64,000 nt of DNA from JBBROS01 sp963752225 (lineage in GTDB: Bacteria; Pseudomonadota; Alphaproteobacteria; Acetobacterales; Acetobacteraceae), in NCBI GenBank assembly GCA_963752225.1, contig CAVVXS010000005.1, positions 1 to 64,000 of the forward strand. The letters are read 5' to 3'. The notes beneath the pieces were generated by a model. That model was not told the origin of the DNA and did not search any database. It saw nothing but the letters and a program-made list of their open reading frames with translations. Positions 42,668 to 52,291 of this stretch are shown here, piece after piece (position 1 is the first letter of the stretch; every line of letters begins with the position of its first letter). A program made the translations under genes and the position numbers.

Positions 42668-45085
42668 TCAATGCAACGCGGGGTTCTCCGGCCAGTCGTG
42701 GCGCGGGTAGCGCCCGCGCATGTCGCGCCGAGCATCGGCCCAGGCGCCGCGCCAGAACCCGGCGAGGTCCGCGGTGACGGCGATGGGCCGTCCGGCTGGC
42801 GACAGCAGCGCGAGCCGCAGCGGCACCCGCCCGTCCGCCAGCGTCGGCGTGCGGTCGAGGCCGTAGAAGTGCTGCGCCCGCGCGCTCGCCACCGGCACCG
42901 GCTGGGCGTAGTCGACCGCCGCCCGCCCGCCCGGCAACGCCACATGCGTCGGCAGCAGCCGGTCCAGCCGCGCCGCCGCGTCCCAGCCCAGCCGCGCTCG
43001 CAGCAGCGCCACGAGGTCGAGCGACGCGAGGTCGGCCAGCCGGCGCATCCCGTGCAAATGCGGCGTCAGCCAGTCCTGCGCCGAAGCCGCCAACGCCGCA
43101 TCGGCCAGGTCGGGCACGTCCGGATCGAGCGAGCGCAGCAGCGCGGCCCGTTGCTGCAGCTGCCGTGCCGCCTCGGTCCAGGGCAGGCTGGCCGGGTTGC
43201 GCACCGCCGCCTCGGCCAAGGCGGCGGCGGTTTCGGCCGGGTCGGCTTCGAGGGTGCGGTCTTCCAGCACCAGCGCGCCGAGCCGGCGGCGGCGGCGCGA
43301 CAGCACCGCGCCGGTCGCTGGATCGAAGCCGCTTTCCACCGTTTCGGTGACGGTGGCGGCGACCGAGGCGGGCAGGGTGCCCGGGTCGAGCGGAGCGGCG
43401 AGCCGGATCAGCGCGGCGCCTTTCGGGTCGAGTGTCGCGACCACCAGATACGCCTCGTTGGCCAGCCGGTCGCCACGCGGCAGCTTGGCGCCACCGCCGC
43501 CGCTGAAGCGGAAGCTGCCCGGCTCGCGCCGCTGCCCGATGCGGTCGGGGAAGGCGGCGGCGAGCAAGGCGCCGGGGTCGCCCTCCGCCTCGGCCGCCGT
43601 GCGCAGGCGGCGGCGGTATTGCTTGGATTGGCTCCGGATGCGCGACAGCGCGCCGCGGTCGGCGTCGGCGGCGCCGCCCTCGATCGCCTCGAGCCGCAGG
43701 CCGATCGCCGCCGGGGTGTCGCGGCCGCGGATCGGATCGCGCTCCTCCAGCAGGGCGGCGAGGTCGGCAGCCCGGGCCGCTTGCCCCGGGCTGGCGGCCG
43801 ACAGCATCATCGCCGCCAGCCGGGGATGCGCCCCGAGTGCCGCCATCCGGCGTCCGAACGGGGTGATCGCTCCGTCCGCCATGGCGCCCAGCCGCTCCAG
43901 CAAGGCGGTGGCCGCGGCCAGCGTGCCCGCCGGCGGCCGGTCGGCAAAGGAAAGCTCCTCGGGCGGCGTGCCCCAGGCGGCGCAGTCGAGCACCAGGCCG
44001 GACAGCTCGGCTTCCAGCAGCTCCGGCCGGTCGTGCTGCGGCAGGCTGCGTCCCATCGCCGGCGTCCATACCCGGATCGCGGCCCCCGGCGCCTCGCGCC
44101 CGGCCCGGCCGGCACGCTGATCGGCGGCCGCCCGGCTGATCCGCACCGTGGCGAGCCGGGTCAGCCCGCTGCCGGGATCGAGCCGCGGCGTCCGCCGCCA
44201 GCCGCCGTCGACCACCACCCGAACGCCGGGCACCGTCAGCGACGTCTCGGCGATGCTGGTCGCGAGCACCACCCGGCGCCCGTCGGCGGGGCGCAGCGCC
44301 AGGTCCTGTTCGGCGACCGGCAGCTCGCCGTGCAGCGGCAGCACCAGCGCGCCGCAGCCGGCCAGCGCCGCCTCGGCGCGACGGATCTCACCCATGCCGG
44401 GCAGGAAGGCGAGCACGTCCCCCTCATGCGCGGCCAGCGCGCCGCGGATCGCCCGGGCGACGGCGTCGGGCAGGTCGCGCGGATCCATCACGTCGCGCGC
44501 CGCATGCTCGATTGCGACCGGGAACATGCGACCCTGGCTCTCGATCACCGGGCCGCCGAGCATCGCCGACAGCCGGGCGCCATCCACCGTCGCCGACATC
44601 GCCAGCAGCCGCAGCTCCGGCCGCAGCAGGCGCTGCAGGTCGAGGCAGAAGGCGAGCGCCAGGTCGCCGTCCAGCGTCCGCTCGTGCACCTCGTCCAGCA
44701 GCACCGCGGCGACGCCGTCCAGCGCCGGGTCGGCGATCAGCCGGCGCACGAGCAGGCCCTCGGTGATCACCTCGATCCGGGTCTGCGCCGAGACCGCGCT
44801 GTCGATGCGGGTGCGAAAGCCGACGGTCTGCCCGACCGGTTCGCCGAGCAGGCTCGCCATCCGGGTCGCGGCCGCGCGGGCCGCCAGCCGCCGCGGCTCG
44901 AGCACGACGATGGTGCCGTCGCCGCGCCAAGCGGCGTCGAGCAGCGCCAACGGCACCAGCGTCGTCTTGCCTGCGCCCGGCGGCGCCACCAGGACCGCAT
45001 TGCCGGCGTCGAGCGCTTCCAGCAGCCGGGGCAGCGCCTCGGCGACCGGCAGCGCATTGAGTATCCAAGGTGGTGGTGTCGGCAT
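42668..45085 (-). CDS. hrpB: ATP-dependent RNA helicase HrpB
   Basis: 805 residues, the usual length for HrpB (about 810). DEAH-type helicase: Walker A LVAPPGAGKTTLVPL, motif II LLDEVHERTLDGD, motif III MSATVD, motif VI QRAGRAGREAPG. The C-terminal HrpB domain (LDRLLPTHVALPGGRAAVDY and the final RYPRHDWPENP) is complete. Role is poorly defined, probably RNA metabolism. ATG 45085 was chosen because the Walker region follows 30 residues later, as in the family. The start codon shares bases with an alternative start of divergent dsbD. Confidence 0.94.
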   Translation of the reverse strand: MPTPPPWILNALPVAEALPRLLEALDAGNAVLVAPPGAGKTTLVPLALLDAAWRGDGTIVVLEPRRLAARAAATRMASLLGEPVGQTVGFRTRIDSAVSAQTRIEVITEGLLVRRLIADPALDGVAAVLLDEVHERTLDGDLALAFCLDLQRLLRPELRLLAMSATVDGARLSAMLGGPVIESQGRMFPVAIEHAARDVMDPRDLPDAVARAIRGALAAHEGDVLAFLPGMGEIRRAEAALAGCGALVLPLHGELPVAEQDLALRPADGRRVVLATSIAETSLTVPGVRVVVDGGWRRTPRLDPGSGLTRLATVRISRAAADQRAGRAGREAPGAAIRVWTPAMGRSLPQHDRPELLEAELSGLVLDCAAWGTPPEELSFADRPPAGTLAAATALLERLGAMADGAITPFGRRMAALGAHPRLAAMMLSAASPGQAARAADLAALLEERDPIRGRDTPAAIGLRLEAIEGGAADADRGALSRIRSQSKQYRRRLRTAAEAEGDPGALLAAAFPDRIGQRREPGSFRFSGGGGAKLPRGDRLANEAYLVVATLDPKGAALIRLAAPLDPGTLPASVAATVTETVESGFDPATGAVLSRRRRRLGALVLEDRTLEADPAETAAALAEAAVRNPASLPWTEAARQLQQRAALLRSLDPDVPDLADAALAASAQDWLTPHLHGMRRLADLASLDLVALLRARLGWDAAARLDRLLPTHVALPGGRAAVDYAQPVPVASARAQHFYGLDRTPTLADGRVPLRLALLSPAGRPIAVTADLAGFWRGAWADARRDMRGRYPRHDWPENPALH

Positions 45086-45110
45086 GATCCGAGGCGATAT
45101 AGAGCGGAGG

Positions 45111-47159
45111 ATGATCGGGAAAGCGCTATTCGGGCTGGCGGCCCTGCTGGTTGCCGACGCCGCCGTCGCGGGCTGGGCCGCGCCGGCGCGGGCGGCCGAG
45201 AGTGCGCCCGTGCGCAGCGACCGCGTCGTCGCCACCCTCGTCAGCGACGCCGACGCGGTCAGCCCCGGGGCGCCGCTGCAGCTCGGCCTGCGGCTGCGGA
45301 TCAAGTCGGGCTGGCATACCTACTGGTCCAATCCTGGCGACGCCGGCGCGCCGCCCGAGCTGACGCTCACGCTGCCCGAGGGCGCCACGGCCGGCCCGAT
45401 CGCGTGGCCGACGCCGGAGCGCCTGCCGGAAGGGCCGCTGATGAGCTACGGCTACACCGGCGAGGTCGTGCTGCCGGTGACAGTGACGCCGGGCGCCGGC
45501 GCCCTCCAGATCCACGCGAGCGCCACTTGGCTGGTGTGCGAGAAGATCTGCGTGCCGGAGGAAGGCACATTCGCGCTGTCCTTGCCGCCGGGAACGCCGT
45601 CGCCATCACTCGAAGCGCCGCTGTTTGCGGCCAGCGCCGCGCGGCAGCCGCGCCTGTCGCCGTTCTCGGCGGAGGTGGCGCCGGACGGCACGCTCAGCCT
45701 GCTCGGCGCCGGGCTGTCGGCGGCAACGGTGCGCGACGCCTGGTTCTTCCCGGCCGAGGCGGGGGTGATCGACCAAGCCGCGCCGCAGCCGGTGACGGTC
45801 GAGCCGGGCGCGGTGCGGATCGGGCTCAAGCCGGCGTCGGCGTTCAAGCCCGGCGAAACGCTGGCCGGCGTCGCCGTGCTGCGCGACCCCGGCGGGCAGC
45901 AGAGCTCGCTGCAGGTTGCGGCGGCCCCCGGACCGGCGTCCGCTCCGGGCGTGCCGCTGCTGCAAGCCTTGCTGCTGGCCGTGGCGGCGGGCGTCATCCT
46001 CAACCTGATGCCCTGCGTGTTCCCGGTGCTGGCAATGAAGGCGGTCGCCTTGGCCCGCCTTTCGGGACACGAGCGCGGGGCGGTGCGCGGCCACGCCGTG
46101 TCGTACACGGCCGGCGTGCTGACGGCATTTGCCGGGCTCGCGGCGCTGCTGCTTCTGCTGCGGGCGGCCGGACGCGCGGCCGGGTGGGGGTTCCAGTTCC
46201 AGTCGCCGGTGTTCGTGGCCGTCATGGCCTGGGTGCTGTTTGCGGTCGGGCTGAACCTGTCGGGCGTCTTCGAGGTCGGCGCCCGGCTGGCCGGGACCGG
46301 ACAGGACCTCGCGGCCCGGCGCGGCCATGCCGGCAGCTTCTTCACCGGGCTGCTCGCGGTGCTGGTCGCCACCCCGTGCACGGCGCCGTTCATGGGGGCG
46401 GCCATTGCCGCGGCGCTTGCGGCCCCGCCCCCGGCGACGCTGGCGGTGTTTCTGGCCATGGGGCTCGGCCTTGCCGCGCCCTATGCGCTGCTGGCGGTGC
46501 TGCCCGGGCTTGCGCGCCTGCTGCCGCGGCCGGGCGCCTGGATGGACGTGCTCAAATCGGCTCTGGCGTTCCCGATGTATGCCGCTGCCGCCTGGCTCGT
46601 CTGGGTCATCAGCCTGCAAGCGGGTCCGGACGGCGTGCTGGCCGTGGTCGCCGGGCTCGTGCTGCTCGGCGCGGCCGCCTGGGCCTTCGGTCTCGCCCAG
46701 CGCTCCGGACGCCGGCTCGGATACGCGGTCGCCGCTGTGGCCGCCGCTTTGGCGCTCGCCGTGCTGCCCGGGCTCGGCAATGCCGCTCCCCCGGCTGCGG
46801 GTGCGATGGCGGCGGGCGTCGAGCCGTTCACCCCCGCCCGGCTGGCGGCGCTGCGGGCAGAAGGCCGGCCGGTGTTCGTCAACATGACCGCGGCCTGGTG
46901 CGTCACCTGCCTGGTCAACGAGAAGGTCGCGCTGTCGCCGGCCGCGGTGCGCCAAGCCTTCGCCGAGCGCGGCGTCACCTACCTCAAAGGCGACTGGACT
47001 CGCGGCGACCCGGCGATCTCCGCCTTTCTGCGTGACCACGCCCGCGACGGCGTGCCGCTTTACGTGATGTATCCCACGGGCGGGCGCGCGCCGGTGGTGC
47101 TGCCGCAGATCCTGACCGAGGCGGAGATGCTGGAACAACTCGCCAAGGTCAGCTTGTAG
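45111..47159 (+). CDS. dsbD: DsbD-type thiol:disulfide reductase
   Basis: 682 residues. Signal peptide, then an N-terminal DsbD-alpha domain with the Cys pair in WLVCEKICVPEEG, an eight-span membrane domain with redox cysteines in NLMPCVFPVL and VATPCTAPFMG, and a C-terminal thioredoxin domain with AAWCVTCLVNEK. It moves electrons from cytoplasmic thioredoxin to the periplasm. ATG 45111 sits directly behind GGAGG, which is too close. An in-frame ATG at 45084 has AGGTGG at a normal distance and would add nine residues, so the start is uncertain. It ends nine bases before a convergent gene. Confidence 0.93.
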   Translation: MIGKALFGLAALLVADAAVAGWAAPARAAESAPVRSDRVVATLVSDADAVSPGAPLQLGLRLRIKSGWHTYWSNPGDAGAPPELTLTLPEGATAGPIAWPTPERLPEGPLMSYGYTGEVVLPVTVTPGAGALQIHASATWLVCEKICVPEEGTFALSLPPGTPSPSLEAPLFAASAARQPRLSPFSAEVAPDGTLSLLGAGLSAATVRDAWFFPAEAGVIDQAAPQPVTVEPGAVRIGLKPASAFKPGETLAGVAVLRDPGGQQSSLQVAAAPGPASAPGVPLLQALLLAVAAGVILNLMPCVFPVLAMKAVALARLSGHERGAVRGHAVSYTAGVLTAFAGLAALLLLLRAAGRAAGWGFQFQSPVFVAVMAWVLFAVGLNLSGVFEVGARLAGTGQDLAARRGHAGSFFTGLLAVLVATPCTAPFMGAAIAAALAAPPPATLAVFLAMGLGLAAPYALLAVLPGLARLLPRPGAWMDVLKSALAFPMYAAAAWLVWVISLQAGPDGVLAVVAGLVLLGAAAWAFGLAQRSGRRLGYAVAAVAAALALAVLPGLGNAAPPAAGAMAAGVEPFTPARLAALRAEGRPVFVNMTAAWCVTCLVNEKVALSPAAVRQAFAERGVTYLKGDWTRGDPAISAFLRDHARDGVPLYVMYPTGGRAPVVLPQILTEAEMLEQLAKVSL

Positions 47160-47168
47160 GCCGGACCA

Positions 47169-47750
47169 TTACGGCGCGACCGGCAGGTCCTCTCGCTGCA
47201 CCGGCGGCGGGGCAGGGGCGGCCCCGGCGGTCTGGAGGTAGTCGCGCAGCGAGCGGCGGAGCTGGAACTCGAGCTCCACGTTCATGTCGTCCAGCATCTG
47301 CTTGGTGATGTCGTAGACCGCCCCGCGCACGTCGCGGCCGATCCCGCTGGCGCGCCGCGCCACCCGCGCTTCCGCGAAGCCGGCCCGCACGCCATCCGCG
47401 GCGATCACGTCGATGTGGATCGCCATCGCGCCGTCCAGGCCGTCGCCGACGCGGACGACGCGGGCCTCCTCGATCGTCACCAGCGCCCGCCCGCTCGAGC
47501 CGCCGGCTGCCAGCCGATCCTCGGCCAGCTGCCGCAGCGCCGGCGCCGCCGGGACCGGCGACATCGTGTCCAGCGGCCCGGGCGGCGGCAGGTCGGCATA
47601 GCCGATGGAGGCGACGTTCAGCTCGAGCCGGGTCAGATAGTCGTAGCGCAGCGGGGGAAAATTGCGCCGCCGGTCATCGGCGCAGGCGGCCAGCCAAATG
47701 GGGGGGAGCCAGGCCGGGGCCAGCAGCGCCAGCCGGCGGGAAATCGCCAT
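47169..47750 (-). CDS. Probable lipoprotein of unknown function downstream of hslO
   Basis: 193 residues. The N-terminus AISRRLALLAPAWLPPIWLAACAD has a lipobox-like LAAC, so it is probably lipid-anchored. The body is a mixed alpha/beta domain (DYLTRLELNVASIGYADLPP, ALVTIEEARVVRVGDGLDG, MAIHIDVIAADGVRAG) and a helical C-terminus. No family recognised. It starts five bases after the hslO stop and is presumably cotranscribed. Confidence 0.7.
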   Translation of the reverse strand: MAISRRLALLAPAWLPPIWLAACADDRRRNFPPLRYDYLTRLELNVASIGYADLPPPGPLDTMSPVPAAPALRQLAEDRLAAGGSSGRALVTIEEARVVRVGDGLDGAMAIHIDVIAADGVRAGFAEARVARRASGIGRDVRGAVYDITKQMLDDMNVELEFQLRRSLRDYLQTAGAAPAPPPVQREDLPVAP

Positions 47751-47755
47751 CGGGA

Positions 47756-48724
47756 TCAGCTTTCGGGTTGCGAATCCGCCTGGCCACGCACCTCGTCGCG
47801 GCCGAAACGGAAATCCAGGTTGCAGAACTCGCACGTCATGACGATGTCGCCGTCCGTCGCCATGTGGTTCAGGTCGTCGGTCGAGAACCCCTCGAGGATG
47901 CCGGAAAGCCGTGCCCGCGAACAGCGGCAGCCATAGGCCAGCGCGCGGTGCCGGTCGGCCGCGACCCCTTCCAGGCCGAACAGGTTATACAACAGCCGGT
48001 CGGCCGGCAGCGTGTCGTCCAGCAGCTCGTCGTCGCGCAACGTCGCGGCCAGGGCGGTGGCGGTGCGCCAAGCTTCGTCCTGCGCCACCTCGTCCAGCTC
48101 GGGGTCGATCCCGCCCTCGCCGGCCACCCGCTCCAGGATCAGCGCCCCGGCCCGCCAGCCGGCGTCGCCTTGCTTACAGGCGAGGCGAACGCTGCAGCGG
48201 ATCTGCTCGCTGGTTTCGAAGTAATGCAGCGCCATGTCGGCCAGGCTTTCGCCATCGATCGCGACGATACCCTGGTGCCGCTCGGCGTCGTTGCCCTGGT
48301 CCACCGTGAACGCCAGGTAGCCGTTGCCGAGCAGCGCCCGCGCCGATGGGTCGTGTTCGATCGCCAGCACCGACGCCAGCCGCTCCGGCTCGGCCCGGGC
48401 ATAGCCGCGCAGCGCGCCGGATTCGGTGCAGTCGGCCAGCAGCATCGGCACCGCGCCGTCTGCCTTGGCTTGCAGACTGAACGAGCCGCGGAACCGCAGC
48501 GCGGTGGCCAGCGCCGCCGCCAAGGCCAGCGCCTCGCCGGCCAACGCGGTCACGGATGGGTGGTTCTCGTGCCGGGTCAGCAAGGCGTCGGCCAACGGCC
48601 CGAGCCGCACCAGGCGGCCGCGCACCGGCCGGCCCGGCAGGTGGAACGGGGTGACGCCGCGCGGCACGACGATGTCGGGCACGTCCGGGCGGTTGCTGTC
48701 GAGGAAGGCGGGGGTGGCGCTCAT
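47756..48724 (-). CDS. hslO: Redox-regulated holdase chaperone Hsp33
   Basis: 322 residues. The Hsp33 fold is recognisable (RFRGSFSLQAKADGAVPMLL, DCTESGALRGYAR, RALLGNGYLAFTVDQGNDAE). The zinc/redox switch has all four cysteines: YGCRCSRARL (CxC) and MTCEFCNLDF (CxxC). Oxidation releases zinc and activates the chaperone. In many alphaproteobacteria hslO follows argD-argF directly; here chaA and an MFS gene lie between them. Confidence 0.94.
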   Translation of the reverse strand: MSATPAFLDSNRPDVPDIVVPRGVTPFHLPGRPVRGRLVRLGPLADALLTRHENHPSVTALAGEALALAAALATALRFRGSFSLQAKADGAVPMLLADCTESGALRGYARAEPERLASVLAIEHDPSARALLGNGYLAFTVDQGNDAERHQGIVAIDGESLADMALHYFETSEQIRCSVRLACKQGDAGWRAGALILERVAGEGGIDPELDEVAQDEAWRTATALAATLRDDELLDDTLPADRLLYNLFGLEGVAADRHRALAYGCRCSRARLSGILEGFSTDDLNHMATDGDIVMTCEFCNLDFRFGRDEVRGQADSQPES

Positions 48725-48808
48725 GCCCACAACATAGGGAGCAGCCCTGCTCGCGTGAACCTTCTTGCCGCGGGAACGACCGCCTAGCCTACTCTGGCGG
48801 GAGGGACG

Positions 48809-49993
48809 ATGAAGGATTGGGGGTTCGTTGCGGCCATCACCCTGGCGCGGATGGCGTTCGGCTTCCAGTTCCAAACGATCGCCAGCATGGGGCCGGAGCT
48901 TGCGGCGCGGTTCCACCTCGAGTTCGCCGCGCTCGGCACGCTGATCGGCCTCTACATGCTGCCCGGCATCGTCGTGTCGATGCCCGGCGGCATGCTCGGC
49001 CGGCGGTTCGGGCCGCGCTGGCTGGTGGGCGGCGGCCTCGCGCTGATGTGCGCCGGAGGCTTGCTCGGCGCGGTGCAGTTCAGTCCGGCCGGCATCGGCG
49101 TCGGCCGCATCGTTGCCGGCACCGGGGCGGTCATGCTGGTGGTGATGCAGGGCAAGATGATCAGCGACCGCTTCGGCGGCCCGCGCTTCATGCCGGTCAT
49201 GGGATTGCTGGTGGGTGCCTTCCCGGTCGGGGTCGGCCTGGTCGGGCTGGTGCAGGACCCGCTGATCGCGGTGGCCGGGCCGGTCGCGATCCTGCTGGCG
49301 GGCGCCGGCATCGCGCTGCTGTCGCTGCTGCTGTTCCTGCTGACGGTCGAGGACCCGCCGGCGCCGGCTGGGCATTGGACGCTGCCGTCGCGGGCGGAAT
49401 GCGTTCTGGTGGTGGTCGCCGGGCTGGTTTGGACGGCGTACAACTCGGGCTATTACGGCTTCCTGTCGTACATGCCGTCCTTGCTGGCGCATGAGGGGCA
49501 TTCGCCGGCGCTGGCCGCGACCGTGCTGACGGTCGCCACCTGGACCAACCTGCCGGCGACGATCCTGGGCGGCATCATGGCCACCCGCTGGGGCACGACG
49601 CCGGTGCTGCTGCTCGGCACGCTGGGCTCGGTCGTCTCGGTGGCCGGGCCAGCCTTCGCCGATTGGCCGCTGATCTGGGGCGTGCTGTTCGGAGCGCTCG
49701 GGTCGATCCATGCCGGGGTGATCATCGGCATCGGCACGCTCTCGGCACGGCCGGAGAACCGGGCCTCGGCCATGGGCGTGTTCTACACCACCTACTACCT
49801 GGGCGGGACCGTGCTGCCCGGCGTGTTCGGCTGGGCCGCGGACCGCGCCGGCTCGCCGGCCGGCGCGCTGCTGACCGCAGCCGGCGTCGCCGCGCTGACG
49901 ATGCCGGTCTACCTGTTGCACCAATGGCTGCAGCGAGGTCCGGCGCGGGTCACGGCACCACGGCCAGGAACAGGTACACAGCCAGGATCGTGA
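48809..49993 (+). CDS. Major facilitator superfamily transporter
   Basis: 394 residues, twelve predicted membrane spans. The loop 2-3 motif GGMLGRRFGPRWLVGGG is the MFS signature, and the overall style resembles CynX/NimT-like carriers. A strong GGGAGGG Shine-Dalgarno lies three bases before ATG. Its last 44 bases overlap the convergent chaA gene. Substrate unknown. Confidence 0.85.
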   Translation: MKDWGFVAAITLARMAFGFQFQTIASMGPELAARFHLEFAALGTLIGLYMLPGIVVSMPGGMLGRRFGPRWLVGGGLALMCAGGLLGAVQFSPAGIGVGRIVAGTGAVMLVVMQGKMISDRFGGPRFMPVMGLLVGAFPVGVGLVGLVQDPLIAVAGPVAILLAGAGIALLSLLLFLLTVEDPPAPAGHWTLPSRAECVLVVVAGLVWTAYNSGYYGFLSYMPSLLAHEGHSPALAATVLTVATWTNLPATILGGIMATRWGTTPVLLLGTLGSVVSVAGPAFADWPLIWGVLFGALGSIHAGVIIGIGTLSARPENRASAMGVFYTTYYLGGTVLPGVFGWAADRAGSPAGALLTAAGVAALTMPVYLLHQWLQRGPARVTAPRPGTGTQPGS

Positions 49994-51026
49994 GGTGCAC
50001 CGCGCCCTGCAGCACGGTGGTGCGGCCGGTGCCGAGCGTGACCACCCCGAGGAACAGCGTCAGCACCAGCAGCACCTCCTCCTTCGGCTCGAGGCCGAGG
50101 GTGAGCTGCTGCGCGAAGTAGATGCTGACGGCGGCAACCGCGGGGATCGTCAGGCCGATGCTGGCGATCGCCGAGCCGAGCGCCAGGTTGAGGCTGGTTT
50201 GCAGCCGGTCCGCCCGCGCCGCCCGGATCGCGGTCACCGCTTCCGGCAGCAGCACCAGGGCCGCGATGACGATGCCGACCACCGCTTTCGGCGCCCCGGC
50301 GGCGGCGATGGCGCCTTCCAGCGCCGGCGACAACGCCTTGGCCAGGCCGACCACCGCGGCAAGGCAGATCACCAGCAACCCGGCCGATACGAGGGCAGCG
50401 GCGGCGGAAGGGAGCGGCCCCTCATGCCCATGGCCGTCCCCGTCATCGACGAAGTCGCCACGGTGCAGCACCGTCTGCACGAACACGAACGTGCCATACA
50501 GGACCAATGAGACGACGCCGGCAAAGCCGAGCTGGTTGGCGCTGAACTCCGGGCCAGGTGTCGTCGAGGTGAAGTTCGGCAGCACCAGCGTCAACACCGT
50601 GAGTGCCGCCAGCACCGCCAGCGAGCCGCTCGCGCCTTGGATCAGGAAGCCCTGTTCGCCGTGGCGCACGCTGCCCAGCACCAGGCACAGCCCGACCACG
50701 CCGTTGCTGACCAGCATCACCGCCGCGAACACCGTGTCGCGCGCCAAGGCGGACTTCTCCGGGCCGCCTCCGAGCATGACCGACACGATCAACGCGACCT
50801 CAATCACCGTCACCGCAACCGCCAGCACCAGCGTGCCGAACGGTTCGCCGATGCGGTGGGCGACGATCTCGGCATGGTGCACGGCCGCGAACACGGTCGC
50901 GATCAGCACGGCGCTGCACGCCACGAGCACGGGGGTGTTCAACCCGAGCAGCATCGCGGCCGCGACGCAGGCAACGGCCGCGACCGGGGCGGCCCAGGTC
51001 CAGGCCGCCGCCAATGGATTCGTCAT
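49950..51026 (-). CDS. chaA: Calcium/proton antiporter ChaA
   Basis: 358 residues with eleven predicted spans and two CaCA repeats, each with an acidic motif: VHHAEIVAHRIGEPFGTLVLAV early and VLLPEAVTAIRAARADRLQT later. Between them a short acidic/His loop (DDGDGHGHEG) faces the cytoplasm. The family exports Ca2+ (or Na+) in exchange for protons. ATG 51026 follows the upstream hypothetical gene by four bases, and that gene follows argF, so all may be one transcript. Confidence 0.9.
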   Translation of the reverse strand: MTNPLAAAWTWAAPVAAVACVAAAMLLGLNTPVLVACSAVLIATVFAAVHHAEIVAHRIGEPFGTLVLAVAVTVIEVALIVSVMLGGGPEKSALARDTVFAAVMLVSNGVVGLCLVLGSVRHGEQGFLIQGASGSLAVLAALTVLTLVLPNFTSTTPGPEFSANQLGFAGVVSLVLYGTFVFVQTVLHRGDFVDDGDGHGHEGPLPSAAAALVSAGLLVICLAAVVGLAKALSPALEGAIAAAGAPKAVVGIVIAALVLLPEAVTAIRAARADRLQTSLNLALGSAIASIGLTIPAVAAVSIYFAQQLTLGLEPKEEVLLVLTLFLGVVTLGTGRTTVLQGAVHLTILAVYLFLAVVP

Positions 51027-51030
51027 GCCG

Positions 51031-51318
51031 TCAGCCGTCGCTGGCGAGCTCGGCTTCGAGCGCTTCCAGCTTCGGCTCGAGCGCGGGGAGGTCCGCGCCG
51101 AGATCGGCGGCCTGCAAGGCGCGGCGCAGCGCCCGGCGGCACGCTCCAAACTCGGTTCCCAGCGTGTCGGACGGTGCGGCCGGCTCCTTGCGGCTTGCCA
51201 GGCAGTCCGCATAGCTTCGTTTGGCGTCCGCGACCGCGAGAGTATCGGGCAGCCCGGCGAACAGCTCGTCGAGCCGTTCGTCCACCCACCCGGGCGTGGA
51301 GGCGATCTCTTCGGTCAT
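51031..51318 (-). CDS. 95-residue protein of unknown function between argF and chaA
   Basis: Starts MTEEIASTPGWVDERLDELF and is almost entirely helical, with two Cys (YADCLAS, FGACRRAL) and an acidic C-terminus. No family recognised. Spacing of 13 bases from argF and 4 bases to chaA supports a real, cotranscribed gene. Confidence 0.6.
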   Translation of the reverse strand: MTEEIASTPGWVDERLDELFAGLPDTLAVADAKRSYADCLASRKEPAAPSDTLGTEFGACRRALRRALQAADLGADLPALEPKLEALEAELASDG

Positions 51319-51331
51319 CCGCGCCGGGTCT

Positions 51332-52291
51332 TCATCGGATGGCGCCGAGGGACCAAGCCAGGATGCCCTTCTGCGCATGCAGCCGGTTCTCGGCGCCGTC
51401 GAACACCACCGATTGCGGGCCGTCGATCACCTCGGCGGTGACCTCCTCGCCGCGATGCGCCGGCAGGCAGTGCATGAACAGCGCATCGGGCGCCGCGGCC
51501 GCCATCAGCCGCCCGTTCACCTGGTAAGGTGCCAGCAGGTTGTGCCGGTTGACGGCCGGGTCGTCGTTGAGGCTGACCCAGACGTCGGTCACGACGCAGC
51601 GGGCGCCGGCCACCGCCGCCTCCGGATCGTCGGTCAGCTCGATCGTCGCCCCCTGAGACCGCGCCCAGTCCACCAGCTTCTGCGGCGGCCGGCGCAGCTC
51701 GGGCGTCGCGATCCGCAGCGTGAAGCCGAACCGGACCGCGGCCTCGATCCATGAGCAGGCGACGTTGTTGCCATCCCCGACCCAGGCGATCGTCTGCCCG
51801 GCCACCGGCCCGCGATGCTCCTCGAACGTCATCACGTCAGCCATGAGCTGGCAGGGATGGCTCATGTTCGTGAGCCCGTTGATCACCGGCACGGTCGCAT
51901 TGGCCGCCATCTCCTGCAGCCGGGCGACGGTGTCGGTGCGCAGCATGATGGCATCCACGTAGCGCGACAGCACCCGCGCCGTGTCGGCGACCGTTTCACC
52001 GCGGCCAAGCTGCAACTCGGCCGCGGTGAGATTGATCACCTCGCCGCCCAGCTGCTTCATCGCCACCTCGAAGCTGACGCGGGTGCGGGTGCTCGGCTTT
52101 TCGAAGATGGTCGCAAGGGTCTTGCCGGCGAACGGCCGCGCATGCGAGCCGGCCGACCGCTTGTAGCCGCTGGCCACATCCAGCATCTGCCGCAAGGTCG
52201 CGCTGTCGTGGTCGCGCAGGTCGAGGAAGTGCCGCGGCGGCGGCACCTCCATCTCCTCGGTGGTCTGCGCCCGCCGGAGCGCGCCGCTCAT
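51332..52291 (-). CDS. argF: Ornithine carbamoyltransferase
   Basis: 319 residues. Carbamoyl-phosphate site FEKPSTRTRVSFE, ornithine loop MHCLPAHRGEEVT, and VGDGNNVACSW are all intact. It makes citrulline from ornithine and carbamoyl phosphate in arginine synthesis. ATG 52291 overlaps the argD stop (ATGA), so the two are coupled. Confidence 0.96.
   Translation of the reverse strand: MSGALRRAQTTEEMEVPPPRHFLDLRDHDSATLRQMLDVASGYKRSAGSHARPFAGKTLATIFEKPSTRTRVSFEVAMKQLGGEVINLTAAELQLGRGETVADTARVLSRYVDAIMLRTDTVARLQEMAANATVPVINGLTNMSHPCQLMADVMTFEEHRGPVAGQTIAWVGDGNNVACSWIEAAVRFGFTLRIATPELRRPPQKLVDWARSQGATIELTDDPEAAVAGARCVVTDVWVSLNDDPAVNRHNLLAPYQVNGRLMAAAAPDALFMHCLPAHRGEEVTAEVIDGPQSVVFDGAENRLHAQKGILAWSLGAIR

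Noticed and set aside
49453..49924. Upstream extension of the hslO frame on the minus strand beneath the MFS gene
   Set aside because: The frame stays open for 400 codons before the real hslO start at 48724, but lacks any Hsp33 features and lies opposite a clear transporter.
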